Shown here piece after piece: positions 10,690-21,559 of a DNA stretch of 64,000 bases (position 1 is its first letter; the number at the start of each line of letters is the position of its first letter). Location: assembly GCA_947172415.1 (NCBI GenBank), contig OX359197.1, positions 2,728,001-2,792,000 of the forward strand. Reading direction: 5' to 3'. Both the position numbers and the translations under genes were made by a program. Source of the DNA: Chondrosia reniformis. Its lineage: Eukaryota > Porifera > Demospongiae > Chondrillida > Chondrillidae. The notes beneath the pieces are model-generated. The model worked only from the letters and a program-made list of their open reading frames with translations, searched no databases and was not told where the DNA came from.

Positions 10690-11230
10690 CACTATTATAC
10701 ATACATTTACGTACAATCAATTTGCAGATTATTTTTAGAGAACATTCCTGGTAGAATGGAGGCTACAAATCTACTTTTTCAGAAATTGATTTTATGTACA
10801 ATGAATGTGTTACACCATACGTGTTATTCAAATTAAAAACATGAGATTCATCTTGTCTTTGTACTTGCACACTGTCATGGCTACACTCGGTATTACACTA
10901 TTCAATAAAATTGCAAAAAATTCCTAGCGGTATTTTCCTGAAATTTCAAAACCCTGCATACGGGCCTGATCCCCCTCCACAAATATACGTAAGCTCCCAC
11001 CACACACGGTACAAATTATTGAAATGTGAACTTTGGTCGGGTATGGAATGACCTGGGAGACGGGATCTGAACGTGTACTGGGACAGAACGATTAGGGCAA
11101 AACCTGGCCGTTTCTCATATCTGGGAATTGAAGGCTATAATTACCGGTTATACATGTAAGCATGCGCAAATAAGTTCAATCGACTTACTTTATTTAAACA
11201 AGAAGAGAATAGCTGCTTTATTTTGTAATA
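10690..11230. other. Intergenic, no gene seen
   Basis: No supported exon or repeat boundary. Begins before and runs into the left side of the foldback element at 11236. Confidence 0.4.
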
Positions 11231-11235
11231 TATTT

Positions 11236-12110
11236 TTAACAGTAGAGAGTCTCAGAGTAGTAGTTGATACAGATCATCCAATTGGCCTACCAATTACTTT
11301 TTCACACCTTAGTATAGACTGAAGATGATGCATCTGTATGCCATGTATCAACAAAGGTTACAGTCTTAATAGGGTCTCTGCTAACAACCACAGCAGATTT
11401 GATTTGCCTTGTGAGGGAGCCAAGAATACCGACGGTTGGTTGCATGCATTCGCATAATCAACAGGTTTAGAGACCATTTTGCAACTTGTACACAGGGACA
11501 TAAAAGGCCAAGGCCTTTATATATGTATGTCATATACTCCGTTGCAGGGGCAACCGCCTGTGTTTAAATTTCGTAACTGTGATATAACAGGATTTAAGAA
11601 GCTGTATACTGCATCGGCTTCTTAAATCCTGTTTCTACTTGGAGGGTGGACAATTCTCCTTACATTTGGGACAGTTGGAGTAGTCAGGGCAAGAGCATTC
11701 TTTGAGGTCGTAAGCGTTTAAGCAAAACCAACCAGATGCTAGATGAGCCATCCTGAAAGTCTCGACAAAATAACGATAAGAAGTGACGGTATATATATCA
11801 CTCATACCACGGCGCTGAGGTGTATATGGATTTTATACGTACGAGTCACAAGGGCGCGGTAACCAATACATATGATGTCCCTTGTCTATACTAAGGTGTG
11901 AAAAGGTAAATGGTAGGTCATGTGTACTACCTTGCAAATGGATGATCTGTATCAACTACTACTCTCTATGCAGTAGTTGAGAATTTCCAAGCCTGCAACT
12001 GTGTGACTAAAGTCTTGTACTGTTTAAAATCCTGATTATCCTATGGGTCACTTGGACCTCTTAAATTAATTTTGTAACTTGTACTGTGTAGTACTTGATT
12101 GTAATTTCAA
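11236..12110. mobile_element. Foldback element of inverted B modules with cargo
   Basis: Module B on the plus strand (about 11236-11510: CTTAGTATAGACTGAAGATG, GGTTGCATGCATTCGCATAA) recurs inverted at about 11884-12090 (CTATACTAAGGTGTGAAAAG, CAACTACTACTCTCTATGCA). The ~370-bp spacer is a unit that also occurs alone at 63168-63540 and encodes a Cys-rich mini-ORF. The same B module forms the tight palindrome at 28039-28938 and occurs singly near 3990-4395. I infer a foldback or long-TIR non-autonomous element that captured other DNA. Confidence 0.6.
11635..11751 (-). CDS. Cys-rich 38-residue mini-ORF, copy 1
   Basis: ATG at 11751, TAG at 11635-11637. The peptide begins MAHLASGWFCLNA and carries the cysteine block ECSCPDYSNCPKCKENCPP. 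The second copy at 63.3 kb keeps all cysteines of that block despite DNA divergence. The sequence before the block (LASG-x-FCLNA) looks like the end of a signal peptide whose N-terminal part is present only in the other copy. A secreted disulphide-rich peptide is possible; no function is assigned. It lies between inverted B repeats, so this copy may be a passenger fragment. Confidence 0.35.
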   Translation of the reverse strand: MAHLASGWFCLNAYDLKECSCPDYSNCPKCKENCPPSK

Positions 12111-13853
12111 TATTTTATATATTTGCCAGTAACTTTCTCTGTGTAGTGTACTAGAGTGAAATTAGCACCAAAGTACTTCACTTTACTTGGACATTCACTA
12201 TGAGCAATTTCGTTATGAGATTCTACTGTATGTACACATGGTAAACATACACACATGGATAAGAATAAAGCCTTGTTGAACGTCAGTTACATAAATTTAC
12301 TAATTCTGGACGTTTAAACCCGGAGGTCTTCATCAGTTATACAGGAATGGGAATATCAAGTAGGAAATTAGTAAATTCATGTTGCTGACGCTCAACAAGG
12401 CTTTGTTCTCATAATGATCACAACACTCCTTATTCCTACACATGGACAAGTAAAACATGAACAAAAAACATCAGACGAGAAGACAGAGCTTAAATTACCA
12501 AAGCTTTAATACAGTCGACTAAACAAATTTCTTTTGCATCAATATAGGGACAACTCTGCCTCAAACTAAACAGGAACGTATACAAATGCGCTTTATCTAA
12601 CCTTCGCTACAACTCGCATATTCGGTAGTTCCTTCTTGTAGGAGAGCGTCGACTTGTCATGGCCGTTCACTAAAGGGATGATCTTCTTTAACAACAAGGC
12701 GAGGCGATGATGTTTTCGCAACGTCACATGATTCTCTAAATGTGTACGAGCGACATACAAAGGTGTTGGTGACGCACTGGAGAAACATCACAATACATCA
12801 CAAGATTGCACAATCGTATCCTTGCATTCTTCATTATATCTTGATTATTTTGCAACTTTAATTAAACAAAACTTCGCCAGACGTTTGTCATACACATGTA
12901 CCATGATATATGTGGGTTTCACAGTGATCTGACCAATTGATAAATTTTATTAATATAACACTTGGTTTCAATATAAATCTTCTATAGCTTTTCTATAGTT
13001 CTATGGCATTTTATATGCAGACTTTGTCCTCCGTTTTCTACCACACTGAGACCTAAATCAAAATCCCTTAATTTAAAATGAGTTTTATATTCTAAACTTC
13101 ATGATACTACCGTATATCGCAAACGTTTTGCGACCAATAACTTTCACAAATTTCGCAAATGGAGCACATTCACAAATATTTTTGTCGCGAATATTTCTCT
13201 TTCTATGTAATACGTATACACACAAAATTATTTGATGATGTCATGAACGTAAACAGAAACCTTTTCTTTGCGTGCTAACAGCTGTTGAAACACAACAGAA
13301 CAACTCAGTAGGGCCAACGATATAATACTCATACATATTTATAACGGAACTACAATTTCGTTCTCTCAGTTTTAGGAGCTTGCTGATTCATACCTTTGTA
13401 GAGGCATTCATATCTTCGTAGAGGTATTCGTCATCTACTAGAGGCTGAATGTTTGCTACACTCCGCCACCCGGTCAACCAGATGCCAGCGATGGAGTGGC
13501 ACAGGCAAGATTCGTATGACGAGGAACTCAGCATCATGGATGGTAAAACAAGGAGAGGTACTTCTCCATATTTTACTATTATGAACACTCAGAGAACGAT
13601 GCAATAATATTACACCATAATATTATAGTATTGCACAATGTAGAAGAGCCTTTCTTCGCGAAAATATATTTGCTAAAAATTTGGACCCTTACTTTGACAG
13701 AGATTCACGAAAATTTTCGGTCGCGAAAATTTTGCGATATACAGTATGCCCATTCTGTTGCTAGGTCATTTCCTGGAGCCATATGAATTATTTATATTAT
13801 ATTAGTTATTTATCTATATATATTAGATTACCTTAGTATATTGTACTGTATAT
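12110..13853 (-). repeat. Repeat family A, long variant, interrupted by a MITE
   Basis: The reverse complement shows the A module: GTCGACT near 12513, TTTCGCAACGTCAC near 12712, AACTTCGCCAGACG near 12870, CTCCGTTTTC near 13030 and the terminal inverted motif near 13830-13850. At its left an internal palindrome (12266-12410) has arms AAGCCTTGTTGAACGTCAG and CTGACGCTCAACAAGGCTT. The copy at 58300-59125 has the same long structure. It is split at 13108 by the 635-bp MITE below. Confidence 0.75.
13110..13744. mobile_element. TA-flanked MITE with CxGTATATCGCAAA ends
   Basis: The left end is CCGTATATCGCAAA and the right end in reverse complement is CTGTATATCGCAAA. Both sit next to TA (13108-13109, 13745-13746). 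The flanking halves match continuous A-repeat sequence in other copies (CATGATATGCCCATT), so the insertion point is clear. No transposase. A mariner-type non-autonomous element is inferred from the TA target. Confidence 0.8.
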
Positions 13854-15035
13854 ATGATGATCTAGCCTTAATGGCAGACAGTGAAGAAGTATTCCAATCT
13901 CTCCTACAAGCTGTTGGAACATGGTGCAACAAAAACTCCTTATCAATCAACCAATCCAAATCAGCAATTATCCACTTTAGAAAGAAATCAGCTCCTATTT
14001 CACAATACAAATTTTATGTAAATGATCAAAATATTGTGATTCAAAGTAGCCATGAATACTTAGGGACAACTTCTGAGGAACACTTAGAATTCAGAGTAAT
14101 GTGGAATAGCAATTTGATGAAAGTAAAGAAAGCTCTTAATGTGATAAAGGCAAAGTTAGTACAGTGATGGTGAAATGAACCCTGTTATATTTAAGAAGAT
14201 TATATCTGTTTGCGTTCTTCCAGTACATGATTACACTTGTTCCCAATGGAGTTTGTTTCTAACAAGACCTGAGAGAGAGTAACTGAACCTAATTATAACC
14301 AGGTTCTTTTTGGGTGTTTCTCAATTACACCCTATACCCTCCCATGAAAGTAACATGGGATGGGAAAGTGGATTTGTAAGACAGATCTTGTAAGCAATTT
14401 TATATTTACGAAAGGTATCCTAATGGAACCATCAAATATATGTTTAAAATTTTTTAATTATATGAAAGAGACTAGAAATTGTAGGAGCTGGTGGGGAAGA
14501 ATGGAGGATATGCTAATAAAGCTGGATATTCCAATGTCATATTTAACTAATAATGATCGTAGCACTACAAAGAAAGTTGTTAAGTGCAAATTGATCACAA
14601 AATCAGTAAGAAAGGTGGCAAAATGAAGTACAAAGAAAGCCAAAGATTAATTTTTACATATTTGATTTTAGATACCTCCCCTTAGCTGATTGTATCAATC
14701 TCAGATCAACATGTAGCTTCCTAAGTAATTAAATTGGTAGTACCTTACCACTAAGAGAAAGGACTGGTAAGTTTGCTAAAGAATCAAGAGAAGAAAAATG
14801 GTATGAGTCTGTAATGATCAGAATGAAATTGAAGATACATCCATTTTTTTGGAACTTGTCCTGCATTATTAGAGGAAAGGCAGGACATTTTAGACCATCT
14901 ACACTGGGACGTTGCATCCTTTACATCCAGCAGTCATCTGGCTGTGTATTTGACTGCAGCGCTGCTGTAGCAAATGCTTCCATTGCTAATAAATTGAGGA
15001 CGTTTTTTAAAGTGAGAGACGAAAAATGTTTATAA
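13841..15035 (+). pseudogene. Non-LTR retrotransposon RT fragment, degraded
   Basis: From 13853 the frame reads YDDLALMADSEEVFQSLL then GTWCNKNSLSINQSKSAII, matching the catalytic YADD box (here YDD, one residue lost) and following thumb-proximal block of LINE RTs. Beyond the TGA at 14165 the similarity continues in pieces through other frames (for example 14360-14626 and 14814-15035), with many stops. The upstream part of the RT is missing because repeat A abuts the fragment. Inactive. Confidence 0.65.
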
Positions 15036-15800
15036 CTTTATGGCAAGAAAAAGGGTTTCATTTCTGAATGGACTTAATTTAATAAAGCATATTATATACA
15101 CTCTCACAATATAGCTATTAATACATAGACATATAATATAGCTATAGTCATTAGATATGCATTTGGGTGTACAGCTTAGGATAAGATAATTCTTATTTAA
15201 CTATGGTAGTGGTCAATTTGCACGGGATTATTTACTGGAAAATGAATTGCTGTTTGTATGTATGTTAGTACATGACATGTACTGTATCCTTGTCAGATCC
15301 ACAGTATTTAAAACCAAAGATGAGTTATTACATATATACATGTATTACGGGTTCAATCATGTCCTTAACATAAGCTATAGCTATAATTAAAGAAGATGGC
15401 ACATATATTCTTAATCTATGACCAACCAAATTACAGTGGATGAAGCTTGTTCAGATCTAGGATGCATGTGGAGAATGATCAATGAAGAATTCCTAGTCAG
15501 CTATAAAAAAATACATAGAATAGAACTCTTGGACTTAGAATATATAATTATTAATTCAACCTCAAGTTCAATTTTAGTGACTCCTGGGCCCAGCTTGGCC
15601 TAGTGCATATATTTAGGGGCTGCCTGTGGCAGCCCCTTATATTGTTTTCATTTGCCGAATACGTTGTATGGCTTCATGTTACAGAAAGATATATAGCTAT
15701 ATATATAATACGGGTTGCTTGCCATATAGTTTATTTTTTTGACACTAAAAGATTCAAATACAAGAGATATACTGGTTGAGCGTTGCTTTCTTTTTGTATT
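15036..15800. other. No confirmed gene; hairpin at 15615-15637
   Basis: An ORF at 15418-15603 begins ATG and could include a first exon, but no donor in phase was found. AGGGGCTGCC-TGT-GGCAGCCCCT at 15615-15637 is a perfect 10-bp-arm hairpin. The bases after it (CATTTGCCGAATACGTTGTATGGCTTCATGTTA) recur inverted, with changes, near 60650-60700, marking a further dispersed repeat. Confidence 0.4.
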
Positions 15801-15809
15801 ACTTTGCAG

Positions 15810-16550
15810 GTTGACCAGGAAATGGCCCTGGCTGTTGATGTTCCTGAAGTTAAGGCAGTCTTCTGTAAGAGATGGAATTTGTATGTTTCTGCAATAATAC
15901 AGAATGGTAGAACCACCAAGCCTAACTTGGCTGAGATGGATGAAACAGGTGTGTATGTGATAGATTAATTCCTTTTCCCTGTACCTATGCATGTATGTCC
16001 TCCAATTCACTACATGTTGCCTTTGTATGTATATAGATGACAACAGTCGACAGCTGGCAGCCTTCAAGGGACTCGTATATACAATTAATGAATACAGCCA
16101 AGCAGTCATCTCTGAAATTTATATACCAGGGTATGAGGTATGTGTCCATGCTTGCAGTATAATGTAAAAAGTCAACATTGTAATTATATTGTGTAATGCA
16201 TGTGCTTTGTAGATTTCAACACCAATGGATGATGTTTGCCATGACTTGCCACTACGTAACTCTCCACGAATTGCTGCACTTGTCGGTGAAGCATCAACTG
16301 AATATATCATTTTGATAGAGCAAACTGTTCTTTGCCAGGTCCCTTCATTTCAATATGCCCTGTTTTTAAGTTTTGTACCTACAATATCTTTAATCTGTCC
16401 TATCCTAAGCAATCTCAAAAATTACTGTACTTCTTCCAAGATTATATTCTTGACAGTGCAAAACGCCCAGCTGTATACCTGGCTATATCTGCTGATATAT
16501 ATAAACTGTGCACAGCAACACTCATCATGAGTGAGCCTGCTTTCTTTTAA
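15810..16550 (+). CDS. Four-exon partial gene, unknown product
   Basis: Exons 15810-15948, 16037-16137, 16213-16338 and 16410-16550 have AG acceptors and GT donors, and their phases fit exactly (end phase 1 to a two-base start, then 0 to 0 twice). The 4-exon product is about 169 residues with a balanced composition (DQEMALAVDVPEVKAVF, FKGLVYTINEYSQAVI, LRNSPRIAALVGEAST, LLYFFQDYILDSAKRPAVYL). The last exon reaches TAA at 16548-16550 but also contains a donor-like ATGA|GTGAGC, so the gene may continue. The start is missing. No motif I can name; a host gene and an intron-bearing transposon gene are both possible. Confidence 0.5.
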
Positions 16551-16559
16551 CTGTGACTG

Positions 16560-17500
16560 TACCTGTATGTTACCCTTTTTGCTTATGTAATCAACATAAT
16601 GATGGGTTTTGAAACTTGCTCAGTGGTTGAAATAATGTCATCGGTCAATTTCCGAACGTTTTTTTAATTGACCTCGCATTATTCCATTTGGTCAGTACGT
16701 GTGACCGATCAACAGCTCTATTCACAAAAGAACCCTAGAAGAAAGGCTGGGCCTTTGTTCCAGTGTTCCAGTTGTTTGTGAGTTCAGCTGTTTTATCTGT
16801 TTCTCGTATTGAGTGGCGGTTTTACGTATTGCTACAGTACAAGACAGAAAAAAACTGAACCTTCTACATGCGCTTCCGTACCCGTTTGTCTTGCCGTTTA
16901 TTTCGAACAAAAACCCGTACTTAAGAGGTGTTTCACGGTGAGTTGACCCATTCCATAAAACCATAACCCGTCATAATGTTTTCGCTTCCCTTAGCTATAA
17001 TGTAACAAAATGACCTGAAAGTGATTAAGTATCCTATTAAGTTATTATTCGCAACGAAAAGTGTCACATTTAGTGACACTGTACAACGTGCAAGACCAAC
17101 CAAAATTCAATATGACCGAACAAACTCAAGAGTGCTTGGACATTTGACCAAGCAACCAAAGAAAACAAAAGTTTCGAAGGTACAATAACTGACAAATATT
17201 TTCACATTTATGCCATATAAGGATTAAGAGTAATACTCAGTGCCAAGGTGTAATGAAACGATTCTTTGATGTGTATAATCGTTGTATACTTCGCCACCTA
17301 CTTTCTGGAATCTTCTTCGCTTATTTGCTTCGATTTGCTAGTGTAAGAATTCTCTTGATCAAACGTGTTAAGTTAAATCTAGCACATGTTGATTTAAAGG
17401 TATTACCCAATTTTCAAAGTTTTACGATCTTCGAATCTGTTCGTTACTGCTTCGATTTTTTTAATTTTCTTTGTTCTTCTATGTTTGGGTGCACCAGTTA
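16560..17500. other. Non-coding, no gene seen
   Basis: Possible diffuse repeats (TTTTTTTAATTGACC; GTGTCACATTTAGTGACAC, a perfect 19-bp palindrome near 17061). The ORF at 17253-17513 is low-complexity Phe/Leu and not supported. Confidence 0.4.
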
Positions 17501-17509
17501 TCATGATAG

Positions 17510-18300
17510 CTGAAGTAGGGATGGTGCGCCCAAACATGGAAGTGATGTGTATGGTTAAGTCACTTAAATTTCAGTATGCCTTATCACATGGTCACTGTCT
17601 TGTTTCGCTACTTTTTCCAGATGTGTTTGTCATTTGTTGCATGGGCCATCCCTACTTTTAATTTCATTTTTTTAAATGTTTTTATTTTGCTTGTTTCCCC
17701 CCTTTTTTCTTAATATTATTTGTTAAAATTTAATTTGTAAGTGTTCTCTTGGCGATAAATTTGCAAAGAGAGAGAGAGAGAGCATATAACCCAGAAATCT
17801 TAATTAGAAAATGGCGTCCGAAAAGGTCTCACTCTTAACACCTTCAGAAATAACATGCTTCGTGTAGAACGCGTTCAAACCTAGTGTAGCCTATTCCCTA
17901 GTTTAGGTTCGATTTGGTACGATTTGTATCAACGGGAATAAGTTATTTCCTTCGACACGAGCGGTAGCTCAAGAAAAGAAAGAATAAAAAGAATAATAAT
18001 AAAACCGAGAAAGTGAGAAATTTTTCAAGATGGCGGCTTTTGGTTTTTTCGTTCGCTGCTGGTCTTCCGCTTATTTAATGGTTATCTCTGAACTTTGGGT
18101 AAGTTATAGTTTTGTTTAGAATTCAATTACAATTCGAGCGCTCCTTCACGACGAGTGCTACAGTCGATTTCACCGTGCACGTAAAGTAGCCAATGGCTAA
18201 GAGGCTCCCCAGTCTAAATAATGCTTATTGAATTGAATTGAATTGACACCATACATTACATAGGGCGGCCATCTTTTTTTCTGGCCATCCCTACTATAGA
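17510..18300 (+). mobile_element. MITE with AGTAGGGATGGC ends, copy 2, plus LINE-like tail
   Basis: GCCATCCCTACTTTTAATTT at about 17646 and GGCCATCCCTACTATA near 18280 bound a segment matching 7780-8342 inverted. A half palindrome (17515-17625) matches the arm at 8497-8606. Near 18190-18245, GGCTCCCCAGTCTAAATAAT followed by repeated ATTGA pentamers looks like the 3' tail of a non-LTR retrotransposon. A GA microsatellite sits at about 17770. Confidence 0.55.
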
Positions 18301-19124
18301 GTACTACCGTACTCTATGATATGGTTAACATAACCCAATAACTGGTTCAAACAACATAATATAAAATATAGGTTATTTTTTCCATGGTAATTTTAACAAC
18401 CAATTTTGTTGGTTGGTTTAACATTTATGTTGGGTTATATAACCTGAGTTGCAATGAAGTTTAATCGAAGATTAAAGGGGTTTAAAATGAACTGAACCGG
18501 TCGCATCCACTATACCTTGATTGAAGTGCTGTATCGAGCATGCGGAGTCTTTGCCTCGTGAAGTCGTGCTGAACAGCTGCAGGACGATTTTTTTGTGGCG
18601 TTCTCATTGTCAATTGTAGCCTTCTCACTCATGTCATTCGAAGGGCATCCCCCAGAACAGCCGTCGGCCACAGTGGAGACACCCGTAACCCTCAGTAAGC
18701 CTTATTATAGTATCGCATTCTCCTTGTATACGAATCGCCCCAATTGCCCACAGCCCTCCGTCTGTTTGCGGCAAACTTATTTGGGACGCATCCTACGTAA
18801 TCGCGTCGCACTGAAGGCTTTGCCCCCACTATTACCTAAGCTAGAAGCACGCCACCGCAGCGGAACGTGTTTAGATGCACTGTCGGCACTTCCACAGCCA
18901 CAGATTAGCCTAGCAAATTAAACCAGTTCGGTGCCCCACACCTTGGTCCATACACGAGACCACACGCTGCTTGGCTCAGTCATTGCAGTGGCACTGAGCT
19001 ACAGGCCAGCAAACAGCTGTAGTCAGGTATGGAGTTCAAGGCAACCTAACCTTAGGCCCCTTGGTTTGGGAGCTATAGAGTATCACTCAGGCTCCATGCT
19101 CCTTTATGCTGATCATTGTATGCA

Positions 19125-20000
19125 ATGCTAACTGGGCCACTTATAGTCACTGAGCTTGACACCCCTATACCCACCCAGCAGCCAGTCAGCCCATGCTACC
19201 ATCTTTCATTGCTCTGCCTTACAGGGGCACAGCCACCTACGACAACAGTCACAGCTGGCACCCTCGCATCAGGGCCGCCCATATCAGTCCCAGCCTGGAT
19301 ACCAGAGTCCATCACGAGTCCACAAGCTAGTAACTTATCAGCATCTGCCACACCCCCAGTGCCCAATAACAAGCCAGTAGCAGGCACTCAAGATACCACA
19401 TCTCCAGCGTCCAAGCCTGTGTCGCTGCATCCCGGCCTCCCTCCCATCCCAGCCCATACGGTAATAACCATTCAGGAGGGAAAATTCGTGGACTTAGGCA
19501 GCCTCTTACTGGAAGCCCTGGCAGCGGCCAGCTTTGACAAACCCTCCAACAGCAAGGACATAAAAGGGGAAAAGAAGTTCCCAGTCAAGAACCCTCTTGA
19601 ATGGGCCCTGGCCTTCGCAATGTATGCAGCAGTGGTAGCTCAGCACAATCCATCTAGGGGTAGCTCCTTGTGTACCTATATGATGATCATCACGGGCATG
19701 GCTAGACAGGGCAGGCCAGGCATGTGGTCACGCTACGACCGTGCCTTTAGACAGGCAGCAGCATTGGATCCATCACTGCAGTGGGACAGATGCAATACCG
19801 ACACCTGGCTGGCAGCTGAGGGGGATGAGCTGCTCCCTCGCCCCTCAGCTCCATTTGAAATTTGCAAGAGGTGGAACCGCGGTTCCTGCTTTGTCCCTTG
19901 TCGTTTTCACCATGCCTGCCTTGCCTGCAGGGAACTGGGGCACCCTGCAAGGGACTGCCCCACTCTCCGTCCCCCAGCCCTGCGGCCTCCGCTGCAGTGA
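19125..20000 (+). CDS. Gag-like protein with zinc knuckle
   Basis: An ATG at 19125 opens a frame of 291 residues to TGA at 20000. The N-terminal ~100 residues are Pro/Thr/Ser-rich (repeated PPIS, SPQAS, PVPNNKPV). The middle is helical (GSLLLEALAAAS, NPLEWALAFAMYAAVVAQ). The C-terminus has CKRWNRGSCFVPCRFHHAC followed by CLACRELGHPARDC, a C-x2-C-x4-H-x4-C knuckle. The WNRG(S)C...C..HAC..C...GHP..C pattern is familiar from gag-like ORFs of DIRS/Ngaro-type elements. Expected role is RNA or DNA binding. The ORF is intact; the alternative upstream start is non-ATG. Confidence 0.6.
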   Translation: MLTGPLIVTELDTPIPTQQPVSPCYHLSLLCLTGAQPPTTTVTAGTLASGPPISVPAWIPESITSPQASNLSASATPPVPNNKPVAGTQDTTSPASKPVSLHPGLPPIPAHTVITIQEGKFVDLGSLLLEALAAASFDKPSNSKDIKGEKKFPVKNPLEWALAFAMYAAVVAQHNPSRGSSLCTYMMIITGMARQGRPGMWSRYDRAFRQAAALDPSLQWDRCNTDTWLAAEGDELLPRPSAPFEICKRWNRGSCFVPCRFHHACLACRELGHPARDCPTLRPPALRPPLQ

Positions 20001-20083
20001 CTTCCACTCGCCTCGCTGGCTAGTGGTGTGCTGGACTATATACACAGGCTTTGTAATTTAGTTATCAAACCCATGTGATTTAG

Positions 20084-21072
20084 TTGGACATCCAGGCACT
20101 GGAGAGGCAGGCTGCTGGCTATGTCCAGCAAGGCTTGGCAGCCTCAACCCAGAGAGTCTACCAGTTGGGAGTGAAACGGTACACAGCATTTGCTACAGAC
20201 CTGCATCTCCAAGCCGTTCCAGTTACTCAGGAAAATGTAACACTATTTGTGGCTTACCTAGGGACCCAGAAGTTATCCACTTCCACTGAAACTTACCTTT
20301 TGGCCCTCCGACATCTTACAATCTCTCAAGATCCATCATGCCTGAATCCATAATTTCACACTCCTCATTTGAAGGTCCTGTTAAAGGGTATAAGGCGAGC
20401 TAACTCTGCTCAAGGCACGCCACATGTCCGCTTACCCATTACAGCAGGTATTATGCGTAGGATTAAGCAAGCCCTTCAGATGGAGTCTTTTCTCCCTGAT
20501 CTATATACTAGATCCTCTCTCTGGGCAGCTTGTTGTGTAGGCTTCTTCGGGTTCCTAAGATGTGCTGAGTTTCTGACACCTGATGATGTTGACTTTAATC
20601 CTGATCTTCACTTGACAGCCAGTGATACATATTTAGACACATCCGCTGATACTTGGAAGTTCTTTTTGCCTATTAAAGCATCCAAAACAGATCAATCCAG
20701 GGAAGGTGCTACTACAGTCCTTGCACAGGGCTTGACCTTTGCCCAGTCGCAGCCCTACTGGAATACGCCCAGCTGAGAGGCAGTAACCCTGGCCCCTTGC
20801 TCCAGTTACTATCTGGCCAGCCAATGCACCGACAGTATTTTGTTGAAAAAATTCAACAGGCCCTTGCATTGGTCGGCATCCCAGCGAAGCAATTTAACAG
20901 ATATAGCTTCAGGATAGGATCAGCTTCATCTTCCTCTCAAGCTGGTGTCCCAGAAACCACAATCAAGATTCTTGGGAGGTGGAAGAGCATGGTGTATCAA
21001 GGGTACATCAGGCCTTCAACCAATACACTGGCCCAAGTATCTCAGCAGTTGGCTAAAACCGATAGCCAATAG
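20084..21072 (+). pseudogene. Tyrosine recombinase (DIRS/Ngaro/Crypton-like), broken
   Basis: Reads: N-terminal SAM-like helices (LERQAAGYVQQGLAAST, AYLGTQKLSTSTETYLLAL), box A GFLRCAEF with the first catalytic Arg, KASKTDQSREG with the Lys, then RYSFRIGSASSSSQAGV with the second Arg, LGRWKS and YQGYIR with the nucleophilic Tyr. The usual His before SFR is Tyr here. A TAA at 20351-20353 and a frameshift near 20730 (resumed as LCPVAALLEYAQLRGSNPG) break the frame. The family catalyses strand exchange during element integration. It pairs with the gag-like ORF upstream. Length (~325 codons) is normal for the family. Confidence 0.7.
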
Positions 21073-21559
21073 GCATTAACTCCCTGCATATACACATTTT
21101 GTTAAATGCTATACTTGAAAACACTATGTTCCTTCAGGATTTTCACTCTGCATTCTTGTATTTTATTTGTGCGCGGGTATATATGTCTATATAATAGCTA
21201 TATAGGTATAGTTCATTTCAACGCCATTTTCGCATTATATATACGTATATATATATATATATGCACGTATGCATTCATTAATGATTTGATATACTTACTT
21301 TTAATGTCATTTTGGTTCATGTTTTATGATTGATATAAAATTAAATAGGTTTTACACACCTGGGGGATCCTTTTCAGGACCTTGGGTCTGTGCCCCCCGG
21401 TGTGTCCTCTTCTGTGAGTCAATGTTAGTGTATAGTTTGACTCATACTGTTAGGCTCAAGGGGGTTAAGGACAAGGGTCAAAGGACACGGTGGGTGCAAC
21501 CCAGGTCCCATATGCCAAGGAGGTTCTCATTCAATGAGTCCCTCTAACCAGATTGGGTA

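Noticed and set aside
13388-13588. 66-codon minus-strand ORF inside the 635-bp MITE
   Set aside because: No motif; the MITE is non-coding by its structure.
15648-16109. 153-codon minus-strand ORF
   Set aside because: Antisense to phase-compatible plus-strand exons; low-quality composition.
18595-18921. 108-codon ORF upstream of the gag-like gene
   Set aside because: Starts without ATG, no motif; could be leader sequence of the element but not supportable as a gene.
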